Assembly: GCA_035546355.1 (NCBI GenBank)
Contig: DATKEH010000445.1
Location: forward strand, 1-5,021
Source: DATKEH01 sp035546355
Lineage (GTDB): Bacteria; Acidobacteriota; Thermoanaerobaculia; Multivoradales; JAIOJS01
Reading direction: 5' to 3'
DNA: 5,021 bases
Shown: piece after piece, positions 1 to 4,764 of the stretch
Position numbering within the stretch: the stretch's first letter is position 1
How the letters are laid out: each line of letters starts with the position of its first letter
Notes under the pieces: generated by a model
Seen by the model: only the letters and a program-made list of their open reading frames with translations
What the model was told of the DNA's origin: nothing
Database searches by the model: none
Made by a program: the position numbers and the translations under genes

Positions 1-44
1 TGCTGGCCCTGATCGGCGCCGGCGTGGTGCGGAAGCTCAGCTGA
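1..44 (+). CDS. C-terminal end of upstream gene, possible sortase substrate (partial)
   Basis: Only the last 13 codons are present, reading LALIGAGVVRKLS and ending at TGA 42-44. A hydrophobic run followed by a short basic tail (Arg-Lys) is what the end of a C-terminal cell-wall sorting signal looks like: a membrane-spanning stretch and a positively charged stop. In Gram-negative bacteria, a sortase gene commonly sits directly beside a single dedicated substrate, a large VIT/von Willebrand A domain protein, and a sortase gene does follow here. The sorting motif itself would lie upstream of the window, so the substrate identity is inferred from the tail and the neighbour. The end of any small membrane protein could look the same. 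Confidence 0.5.
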   Translation, partial: LALIGAGVVRKLS

Positions 45-54
45 CGCCTAGTCC

Positions 55-78
55 GGACGCCGCTCGCGGGCGGCGTCC
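55..78 (+). other. GC-rich hairpin after the upstream gene
   Basis: A perfect 9-bp stem, GGACGCCGC (55-63) and GCGGCGTCC (70-78), encloses a 6-base loop and starts 10 bases after the upstream stop codon. No T tract follows, so alone it is not a classical terminator. It may protect the 3' end of the upstream transcript or work together with the next hairpin. Confidence 0.5.
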
Positions 79-89
79 ACCGGCTCCGT

Positions 90-138
90 CCCGGTTGGGG
101 TGCCGGCGCCGAGGCGCCGGCACCTCCTCCGGGTTTTT
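90..138 (+). terminator. Intrinsic terminator between upstream gene and sortase
   Basis: An inner 11-bp stem, GGTGCCGGCGC (99-109) with GCGCCGGCACC (114-124), closes on a 4-base loop. An outer 5-bp stem, CCCGG (90-94) with CCGGG (129-133), is separated from it by a small internal loop and abuts TTTTT (134-138). Stem plus immediate T tract is the signature of a Rho-independent terminator on the + strand. It most likely ends the upstream transcript. Because the sortase ATG lies only 15 bases after the T tract, it could also act as an attenuator limiting sortase expression; that is inference. Confidence 0.7.
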
Positions 139-153
139 GCCATCCATCTCGAT

Positions 154-897
154 ATGAGACGCAACCTCTACCGTCGGCTGGAGCGGGTCCTGTGGGTCGC
201 CGGCTTGGCCGGCATCGGCTGGGCCGGCGTCGGCTGGGCCGACGGCTGGTGGTTCCAGGCGCGGGCCGAACGCCAGCTCGACCGGGCCGTGGCTCGCTTC
301 GAGGTGACCGAGAGACCGGCGGTGGGCCAGGTGCCGCCGGCGATCGGCGAGGGGAGGGCCGCGGGCGCGGGGGCAGAGGCCGCGACTGCCGCCTCCCTCG
401 GGTCGCCGCCGGCCCAGGCAGGCCGCACCCGGCTACCGGCCGGAGAAGAGCGGACCGCTCGACCCGGGCCCGGCGAGGGGAAGCCAACCCCGGCCGGCGG
501 GGAGTCGGCCCTGCTGGGCCGTCTCGAGATCCCCCGGCTCGGGCTCTCGGTGGTGGTGGCGGAGGGCGACGACCGGCGTACCTTGCGGCGCGCCGCCGGC
601 CACCTGCCGGAGACGCCGCTTCCGGGACAGCCGGGCAACGCGGTGATCGCCGGTCACCGCGACCTCCACTTCCGGCCGCTCGAGAGCGTACGGGTGGGAG
701 ACGAGGTGCTGTTCACCACCCCGGCGGGCAGTCAACGCTATCGCGTCGATTGGGTGGACGTGACGGCGCCGTCGGCGGTGGAAGTGCTGGCGCCGACGCC
801 CGTTCCCGCCCTCACCCTGGTCACCTGCTACCCCTTCACCTGGGTCGGTACCGCCCCCGATCGCTTCGTGGTGCGGGCCGTTCTCGTCGGTTCGTAG
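154..897 (+). CDS. Sortase, class D/E-like, Gram-negative type
   Basis: A 247-residue cysteine transpeptidase that cleaves a C-terminal sorting motif of its substrate at the inner membrane. Residues 12-33 form one Trp/Gly-rich membrane anchor after a basic N-terminus (MRRNLYRRLER). Residues about 57-115 are a Pro/Gly/Ala-rich linker. The sortase fold begins near residue 120 (LLGRLEIPRLGL). All three catalytic residues are visible: His168 in NAVIAGHRDLHFRPL, Cys225 in TLVTCYPF and Arg237 in PDRFVVRA. The GHRD and TCYPF contexts are typical of class D/E enzymes. I chose ATG 154; an upstream in-frame GTG at 100 falls inside the terminator stem and would add 18 poorly conserved residues. ATG 154 has no good Shine-Dalgarno, so the start is uncertain. 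The upstream gene tail looks like its substrate. Family assignment is firm; substrate and subclass are inferred. Confidence 0.93.
   Translation: MRRNLYRRLERVLWVAGLAGIGWAGVGWADGWWFQARAERQLDRAVARFEVTERPAVGQVPPAIGEGRAAGAGAEAATAASLGSPPAQAGRTRLPAGEERTARPGPGEGKPTPAGGESALLGRLEIPRLGLSVVVAEGDDRRTLRRAAGHLPETPLPGQPGNAVIAGHRDLHFRPLESVRVGDEVLFTTPAGSQRYRVDWVDVTAPSAVEVLAPTPVPALTLVTCYPFTWVGTAPDRFVVRAVLVGS
211..240 (+). repeat. Two tandem 15-bp units inside the sortase membrane anchor
   Basis: GGCATCGGCTGGGCC (211-225) is followed directly by GGCGTCGGCTGGGCC (226-240), differing at one base, and a degenerate third piece (GACGGCTGG) follows. The units encode GIGWA and GVGWA in the transmembrane segment. The repeat keeps the reading frame and looks like a small in-frame duplication. 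Confidence 0.6.
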
Positions 898-934
898 GCC
901 GCCGCCGGCACGACCGACAGGGGAGATGCGGCCC

Positions 935-948
935 CCTCGCGCGCGAGG
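935..948. other. 14-bp perfect palindrome
   Basis: CCTCGCGCGCGAGG is its own reverse complement and lies 38 bases after the sortase stop in the sortase-xthA gap. It may be a protein-binding site or merely an outcome of high GC. There is no adjacent T tract, so it is not a convincing terminator. Confidence 0.35.
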
Positions 949-962
949 AAGAGCAGGGCCTG

Positions 963-992
963 GTGGTCTGAGTCATTTATGCCTCAGACCAC
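963..992. promoter_or_regulatory. 10-bp inverted repeat upstream of xthA (possible operator)
   Basis: The perfect arms GTGGTCTGAG (963-972) and CTCAGACCAC (983-992) flank an AT-rich 10-base spacer (TCATTTATGC) that stands out from the GC-rich surroundings. The right arm abuts the putative -10 box of xthA, so the dyad covers the -35 region, a usual place for a repressor or activator site. The TGGTCTGA-like half-site recalls operators of GntR-type regulators, but no regulator is encoded here and that likeness is weak. It could instead be an RNA hairpin at the end of the sortase transcript, although no T tract follows. Confidence 0.55.
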
Positions 993-998
993 TAGAAT
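993..998 (+). promoter_or_regulatory. Putative -10 box of xthA (TAGAAT)
   Basis: TAGAAT differs from TATAAT at one base and ends 9 bases before the xthA ATG. Initiation at the usual distance downstream would give a leader of roughly 0 to 3 bases, in line with the absence of any Shine-Dalgarno sequence. No good -35 hexamer is visible 16-18 bp upstream, where the inverted repeat lies. Confidence 0.5.
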
Positions 999-1007
999 CG
1001 ACGACCC

Positions 1008-1769
1008 ATGGGCTTGACCCGGGTCGCCACCTGGAACGTCAACGGCATTCGCGCGCGGCAGGCGCAGTTCCAGGACTGGATCGCCCGCGAACGGCCGGAC
1101 GTGGTCTGCCTGCAGGAGATCAAGGCGTCGCCGGAGAAGCTCGACGAGGCCCTCTGCGGCCTTCCCGGGTACTGGTGCACCTGGCACGGCTCCGGAGGGT
1201 ACTCCGGAGTGGCCCTGCTGCTGCGGCGCGACCGGTTCGCGAGCGAGCCACCGATCGCCCATCCGGAGCTCGACCGCGAGAACCGTCTCGTCACCGCCCG
1301 TCTGGGCGCCGTCGAGGTGGTGTCGGTCTACGTGCCCAACGGGGGCAGAGACCTGGCCGGCAAGCTGCAGTTCCTGCGCGGCCTGCAGCAGCTCGCCGCC
1401 GATCGCCGGCGCCAGGGAATCGAGCTGCTGTTGTGCGGCGATCTCAACGTGGCGCGGGCGGAGATCGACGTGCACCCCAAGGAGAGGCGGCCGAGAGTGG
1501 TCGGCCAGCTGCCCGAGGAGCGCCAGCTGTTCGCCGAGCTGCTGGCGGGCGGTCTGGTCGACCTCGGTCGCCACTTCGCGCCCCGGGACGAGGGGCTCTT
1601 CACCTGGTGGGCTCCCTGGCGCAACCTGCGCCAGCGCAACATCGGCTGGCGCATCGACTACGTGCTGGCCAGCGCCGGCCTGGCGGCAGGCGCCGTCGGC
1701 TGCGTGGTGCAGCCCGAGGTGGGCACCAGCGACCACGCCCCGGTGGTGGCCGAGCTCGAGCTCCCGTGA
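1008..1769 (+). CDS. xthA: Exodeoxyribonuclease III (AP endonuclease)
   Basis: A 253-residue Mg-dependent enzyme of the endonuclease/exonuclease/phosphatase superfamily. It cuts DNA at abasic sites and removes 3' blocking groups in base excision repair in the cytoplasm. The whole active site is readable: Asn10 in TWNVNG, Glu37 in LQEIK, Tyr108 in VYVPNG, Asp145 and Asn147 in GDLNVAR, Asp217 in WRIDYVL, and Asp242-His243 in SDHAPV. Length is normal for the family. The N-terminus MGLTRVATWNVNG begins exactly where family members do, supporting ATG 1008. No Shine-Dalgarno precedes it; a -10 box immediately upstream suggests a leaderless mRNA. It appears to have its own promoter rather than depend on the sortase, and it converges with htrA with only 6 bp between stop codons. 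Confidence 0.97.
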   Translation: MGLTRVATWNVNGIRARQAQFQDWIARERPDVVCLQEIKASPEKLDEALCGLPGYWCTWHGSGGYSGVALLLRRDRFASEPPIAHPELDRENRLVTARLGAVEVVSVYVPNGGRDLAGKLQFLRGLQQLAADRRRQGIELLLCGDLNVARAEIDVHPKERRPRVVGQLPEERQLFAELLAGGLVDLGRHFAPRDEGLFTWWAPWRNLRQRNIGWRIDYVLASAGLAAGAVGCVVQPEVGTSDHAPVVAELELP

Positions 1770-1775
1770 GGCCCA

Positions 1776-2912
1776 CTACTCGACTTCGACGAGCTGTAGG
1801 GTGATCTCCCTCGCACCGCCGTCCCGCTCGACGGCGAGGGTCACTTCGCCGCCGACGCCGATCGCCTCGAAGTGGTAGAGCAGGTCGTCGACGGTGCGCG
1901 CCGGTTTGCCGTCGACGCCCACGATCACGTCGCCGAGGACGACCCGGCGACCGCGGCGGGTCAGCTGCAGGCCGGTGAGCCCGGCACGGTCCGCGGGGGT
2001 GCCGGGCGTCACCTCCTGGATCACCACGCCTGCGACGCCGAGCCGGCTCGCCCAGTGGTCGGGGAGCGGCACGATTCCGATCCCCGGCTGGATCGGCTTG
2101 CCGAACTCGATCAGCTGCGGCACCAACCGCGCGACGGTGTCGACGGGGATGGCGAAGCCGATGCCCGCCGACGCCCCGCTGGGGCTGAAGATCGCCGTGT
2201 TGACGCCGATCAGGCGCCCGGCCGAGTCGAGCAGCGGCCCCCCCGAGTTGCCGGGGTTGATGGCGGCGTCGGTCTGCACCACGTCGCGGATGATGCTCCC
2301 GCTGGGGGAGCGTAGCTCGCGACCGAGGGCGCTGACGATGCCGGTGGTGAGGGTCTGGTCGAGGCCGAAGGGGTTGCCGATGGCCAGCACCTTCTGCCCC
2401 ACCACCAGGTCGCGCGAGGTCCCCGCGGACAGCGGCTGCAGGTTCTTCGGCGGGGCCTCGACGGCGAGCACCGCCAGGTCCTTGGCGGGGGCGACGCCGA
2501 CCACCCGCGCCGGCCACTCGGTGCGGTCGCCGAGGGTGATCTGGAAGCGCTGACCGTGTTGGATGACGTGGTAATTGGTCACCACGTGCCCCTTCTCGTC
2601 CCACACGAAGCCGCTCCCTTCCCCCTGGGGGATCTGGAAGATGTCGAGGGTGAAGACGTCGCGCCGCACCGCCAGGCTGGTGACGAAGACGACGGAGGGG
2701 GACGCCCGGCGGAAGATCTGGATGGTGCGCCGTTCGTCCTCGGTGATGCCGGGAGGGATCGGCGCCTCGGGCTGCGCAGCGGTGGCGCTCGCCGCCACTC
2801 CCGGGGGCGCGGCCTGCGGCCCCTGCTCACCCAGCGGGCCGGTCAGGGAGAGGATCTGCCCCAGCCCGAAGCCGAACGCCAGCACCAGCACCAGCAGCAA
2901 CGCCTGCCGCAT
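1776..2912 (-). CDS. htrA: HtrA/Deg-family serine protease with one PDZ domain, membrane-anchored
   Basis: A 378-residue trypsin-like protease for envelope protein quality control. Residues 4-22 form a hydrophobic N-terminal segment with no evident cleavage site, so it is probably an uncleaved anchor exposing the enzyme to the periplasm. A Pro/Ala-rich linker follows to about residue 55. The protease domain carries the full triad: His115 in VTNYHVI, Asp145 in AKDLAVL and Ser223 in NPGNSGGPLL. One PDZ domain spans about residues 276-375 (GVVIQEVTPGTPADRAGL, then GDVIVGVDGKP). A single PDZ plus an anchor resembles DegS rather than the two-PDZ DegP, but no RseA-type partner is in the window, so a sigma-E role cannot be claimed. 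ATG 2912 is preceded by a TATAAT box without a Shine-Dalgarno. It is transcribed divergently from gdhA. Confidence 0.96.
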   Translation of the reverse strand: MRQALLLVLVLAFGFGLGQILSLTGPLGEQGPQAAPPGVAASATAAQPEAPIPPGITEDERRTIQIFRRASPSVVFVTSLAVRRDVFTLDIFQIPQGEGSGFVWDEKGHVVTNYHVIQHGQRFQITLGDRTEWPARVVGVAPAKDLAVLAVEAPPKNLQPLSAGTSRDLVVGQKVLAIGNPFGLDQTLTTGIVSALGRELRSPSGSIIRDVVQTDAAINPGNSGGPLLDSAGRLIGVNTAIFSPSGASAGIGFAIPVDTVARLVPQLIEFGKPIQPGIGIVPLPDHWASRLGVAGVVIQEVTPGTPADRAGLTGLQLTRRGRRVVLGDVIVGVDGKPARTVDDLLYHFEAIGVGGEVTLAVERDGGAREITLQLVEVE

Positions 2913-2920
2913 GGCAGCGG

Positions 2921-2926
2921 ATTATA
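2921..2926 (-). promoter_or_regulatory. -10 box of htrA (TATAAT)
   Basis: On the minus strand a perfect TATAAT lies 8 bases before the htrA ATG, within a GC-rich stretch where such a match is unlikely by chance. Transcription would start at or within about 2 bases of the start codon, and no Shine-Dalgarno is present. No recognisable -35 is seen. Confidence 0.65.
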
Positions 2927-2933
2927 GGGTGGC

Positions 2934-2953
2934 CGGCAGCATGGCTCCTGCCG
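2934..2953. promoter_or_regulatory. Small inverted repeat between the divergent htrA and gdhA promoters
   Basis: CGGCAG (2934-2939) and CTGCCG (2948-2953) flank an 8-base spacer, nearly midway between the two -10 boxes. The position suits a regulator acting on both genes, but 6-bp GC-rich arms are common by chance in this DNA. Confidence 0.3.
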
Positions 2954-2954
2954 C

Positions 2955-2960
2955 TACAAT
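2955..2960 (+). promoter_or_regulatory. -10 box of gdhA (TACAAT)
   Basis: TACAAT is one base from consensus and ends 6 bases before the GTG start, so a transcript beginning at the normal distance would start on or next to the G of GTG. This gives a leaderless mRNA with a GTG initiator. There is no Shine-Dalgarno and no clear -35. Confidence 0.6.
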
Positions 2961-2966
2961 GCCGCG

Positions 2967-4196
2967 GTGACCTCCTTCGCGGCCACCAACCACTATTTCC
3001 GACAGGCGGCGCGGCTGATGGACCTCTCGCCGGCCGTCGAGAGGCTGCTGGTGACGCCCCTGCGCGAGGTACAGGTACAGGTGGCCTTCGAGCGCGATGA
3101 CGGCTCGATCGCCACCTTCATCGGCTACCGGGTGCAGCACGACAACGCCCGCGGACCGATGAAGGGAGGCCTGCGGTACCACCCCGAGGTCGACCTCGAC
3201 GAGGTACGGTCGCTGGCCTCGCTGATGACCTGGAAGACGGCGGTAGTGGGCATCCCCTACGGCGGCGCCAAGGGCGGCATCAGCTGCGACCCCAAGGAGC
3301 TCTCCGATTCCGAGCTGCGCACCATGACGCACCGCTTCGTGGACCAGATCCACGACGTCATCGGCCCCAACCGCGACATCCCGGCACCCGACGTCAACAC
3401 CAGTGCCCAGGTGATGGCGTGGATCATGGACCGCTATTCGCTGTATCACGGTCACTCGCCGGCGGTGGTCACCGGCAAGCCCGTCGACCTCTACGGCTCC
3501 CAGGGGCGTGAGGCGGCCACCGGCCGCGGCGTGGTGCTCGCCGCTCGCGAGGCGCTGGCGGCCAAGGGCGGGACCCTTCGCGGCACCAGCTTCGCCATCC
3601 AGGGCTTCGGCAACGTCGGTTCCTGGACCGCCCGCCTCCTGCACCAGGAGGGGGCGCGGGTGATCGCCGTCTCCGACGTCAAGGGGGCGATCCTCGACCG
3701 TGATGGGCTCGACGTGCCGGCGCTGCTGGAGCACGCCCGCCGCCTGGGCACGGTCACCGGCTTCCCCGGCACCGACGGCATCGCCAACGAGGAGTTGCTG
3801 ACCCTCGACTGTGACGTGCTGATCCCCGCCGCCCTGGGCGGCGTGCTCACCCGCGACAACGCCGAGGAGGTGCGGGCGACGATGATCGTCGAGGGCGCCA
3901 ACGGCCCCACCGAGCCCGAGGCCGACGAGATCTTCCACCGGCGGGGGATCGAGGTGGTGCCCGACATCTTCGCCAACGCCGGCGGCGTCACCGTCAGCTA
4001 CTTCGAGTGGGTGCAGAACATACAGCAGTTCTCGTGGGACGAAGAGCGGGTCAACCAGGAGCTCGAGAAGATCATGGTGGCGTCGTGGCGGCGGCTGCAG
4101 GAGATCGCCGCGGCGCGCCAGGTGTCGCTACGCACCGCCGCTTTCGTCCTCGCCATCGGCCGCGTCGGCAAGGCCACCGTGCTGCGGGGCATCTGA
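2967..4196 (+). CDS. gdhA: Glutamate dehydrogenase (Glu/Leu/Phe/Val dehydrogenase family)
   Basis: A 409-residue cytoplasmic enzyme that interconverts glutamate and 2-oxoglutarate plus ammonia with NAD(P). The N-terminal catalytic domain shows substrate-binding Lys66 (GPMKGGLRYHP) and Lys90 (MTWKTAVVG), catalytic Lys102 (PYGGAKGG) and Asp142 (IPAPDVNT). The C-terminal Rossmann domain has GFGNVG at 213-218, followed by SDVKG (Asp237), an acidic strand end that favours NAD, though cofactor choice cannot be settled by eye. The ANAGGVTVSYFEW block (336-348) and the terminal AAFVLAIGRVGKA match the family. Length is typical of the small hexameric class. GTG 2967 is chosen because it gives the usual N-terminus and sits just after a -10 box; ATG codons at 2941 and 2959 are out of frame. 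It probably heads an operon with the next two genes. Leucine or phenylalanine dehydrogenase is less likely given the length and the PMKGG/APDVNT blocks. Confidence 0.95.
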   Translation: MTSFAATNHYFRQAARLMDLSPAVERLLVTPLREVQVQVAFERDDGSIATFIGYRVQHDNARGPMKGGLRYHPEVDLDEVRSLASLMTWKTAVVGIPYGGAKGGISCDPKELSDSELRTMTHRFVDQIHDVIGPNRDIPAPDVNTSAQVMAWIMDRYSLYHGHSPAVVTGKPVDLYGSQGREAATGRGVVLAAREALAAKGGTLRGTSFAIQGFGNVGSWTARLLHQEGARVIAVSDVKGAILDRDGLDVPALLEHARRLGTVTGFPGTDGIANEELLTLDCDVLIPAALGGVLTRDNAEEVRATMIVEGANGPTEPEADEIFHRRGIEVVPDIFANAGGVTVSYFEWVQNIQQFSWDEERVNQELEKIMVASWRRLQEIAAARQVSLRTAAFVLAIGRVGKATVLRGI

Positions 4197-4198
4197 AC

Positions 4199-4202
4199 GG
4201 AG
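4199..4202 (+). promoter_or_regulatory. Ribosome binding site of the CRP-like gene
   Basis: GGAG lies 6 bases before ATG 4209, in the 12-base gap after the gdhA stop. Its presence contrasts with the leaderless starts of gdhA, htrA and xthA and supports internal translation of a gdhA-led operon mRNA. Confidence 0.7.
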
Positions 4203-4208
4203 ATCGCC

Positions 4209-4763
4209 ATGGACGACGAAGGAGTCATCCGGCTGCTGGCCGATACGGCCCTGGGCGAGGGCCTCTCCCGGGACGAGCTGGCGCAGCTCGCCGCGCGCGG
4301 CGAGGTCCGCCGGGTGGCGGCGGCGCAGGTGCTACTGCGGGAGGGCGACGTTCGCGGCGCCCTGCTGGTAGTGCTCGAGGGGGAGGTCGAGGTGTTGCAG
4401 CAGGGCGAGGGGGGCAGCCACTGCCTGGTCGTCCTCGGCAGCGACTCGGTGCTCGGCGAGATCGGGCTGGTGCGGCGCGCCGCGGCGACGGCTACCGTCC
4501 GCACCACCAGACCCTCCCTGGTCTTCGAGCTAGAACGCGGCACTTTCGAGCGGCTGCTTGCAGCCGGCGACGCCGTCGCCCTTCGCCTCGCCTACAACCT
4601 GGCGCGGGTCCTCGCCAGCCGCCTGGAGCGGATGAACGAGGAGGCGGTCAAGCTGTGCGAGAAGTACGAGCAGGCACTCGGTGAGGCGGGTGAGCCGCTG
4701 GGCAGCAGCCGGGTACGCGACCTCGCCGCCTTCCGCACCCGGCTCTCGGAGTGGAGCTTCTAG
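4209..4763 (+). CDS. Cyclic-nucleotide-binding (CRP-like) domain protein without DNA-binding domain
   Basis: A 184-residue protein. Residues about 8-120 match the cyclic nucleotide-binding beta-roll: ADTALGEGLSRDELAQLA, then VLLREGDVRGALLVVLEGEVEV (41-62), and the phosphate-binding cassette GEIGLVRRAAATATV (83-97). The C-terminus (about 121-158) is a long helix, probably coiled coil, and there is no helix-turn-helix, so it is unlikely to be a transcription factor by itself. The cassette keeps Gly83-Glu84, but alanine (about residue 93) stands where CRP-type domains have the phosphate-binding arginine, so cAMP binding may be lost or altered; Arg89-Arg90 nearby might substitute. Twelve bases separate it from gdhA and it has a GGAG site, so co-transcription is likely. 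A role in sensing or modulating the dehydrogenase is speculation. Confidence 0.85.
   Translation: MDDEGVIRLLADTALGEGLSRDELAQLAARGEVRRVAAAQVLLREGDVRGALLVVLEGEVEVLQQGEGGSHCLVVLGSDSVLGEIGLVRRAAATATVRTTRPSLVFELERGTFERLLAAGDAVALRLAYNLARVLASRLERMNEEAVKLCEKYEQALGEAGEPLGSSRVRDLAAFRTRLSEWSF
4753..4756 (+). promoter_or_regulatory. Ribosome binding site pointing to a CTG start
   Basis: GGAG (4753-4756), with another GGAG at 4748-4751, lies 8 bases before CTG 4765, inside the last codons of the CRP-like gene. It supports initiation just after that gene's stop, where no ATG, GTG or TTG is available in the esterase frame. Confidence 0.45.
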
Positions 4764-4764
4764 C

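Noticed and set aside
100..153. GTG-initiated N-terminal extension of the sortase
   Set aside because: The GTG lies in the terminator stem and the added residues are encoded by the hairpin and T tract; ATG 154 directly before the basic-plus-hydrophobic anchor is more natural.
898..1007. Possible tRNA or small RNA in the sortase-xthA gap
   Set aside because: The hairpin has no cloverleaf context, CCA end or terminator, so only a regulatory dyad is supported.
926..1804. Plus-strand open frame covering xthA in another frame
   Set aside because: The composition is Arg/Ala/Gly-biased without motifs, whereas the xthA frame carries every active-site residue.
1801..1844. Inverted repeat near the 3' end of htrA as a terminator for xthA
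   Set aside because: It lies within htrA coding sequence for the PDZ domain, has competing pairings and lacks a T tract.
1600..2604. Long minus-strand open frame overlapping htrA and xthA
   Set aside because: Its translation is Arg/Pro/Gly-rich and low in complexity, typical of an out-of-phase frame in GC-rich DNA; htrA in the other frame has all catalytic motifs.
2941..2961. ATG codons at 2941 and 2959 as starts for gdhA
   Set aside because: Both are out of frame with the glutamate dehydrogenase reading frame, and they overlap or precede the -10 box.
2922..3938. Long minus-strand open frame opposite gdhA
   Set aside because: Antisense shadow of a gene with complete glutamate dehydrogenase motifs; the product shows no recognisable domain.
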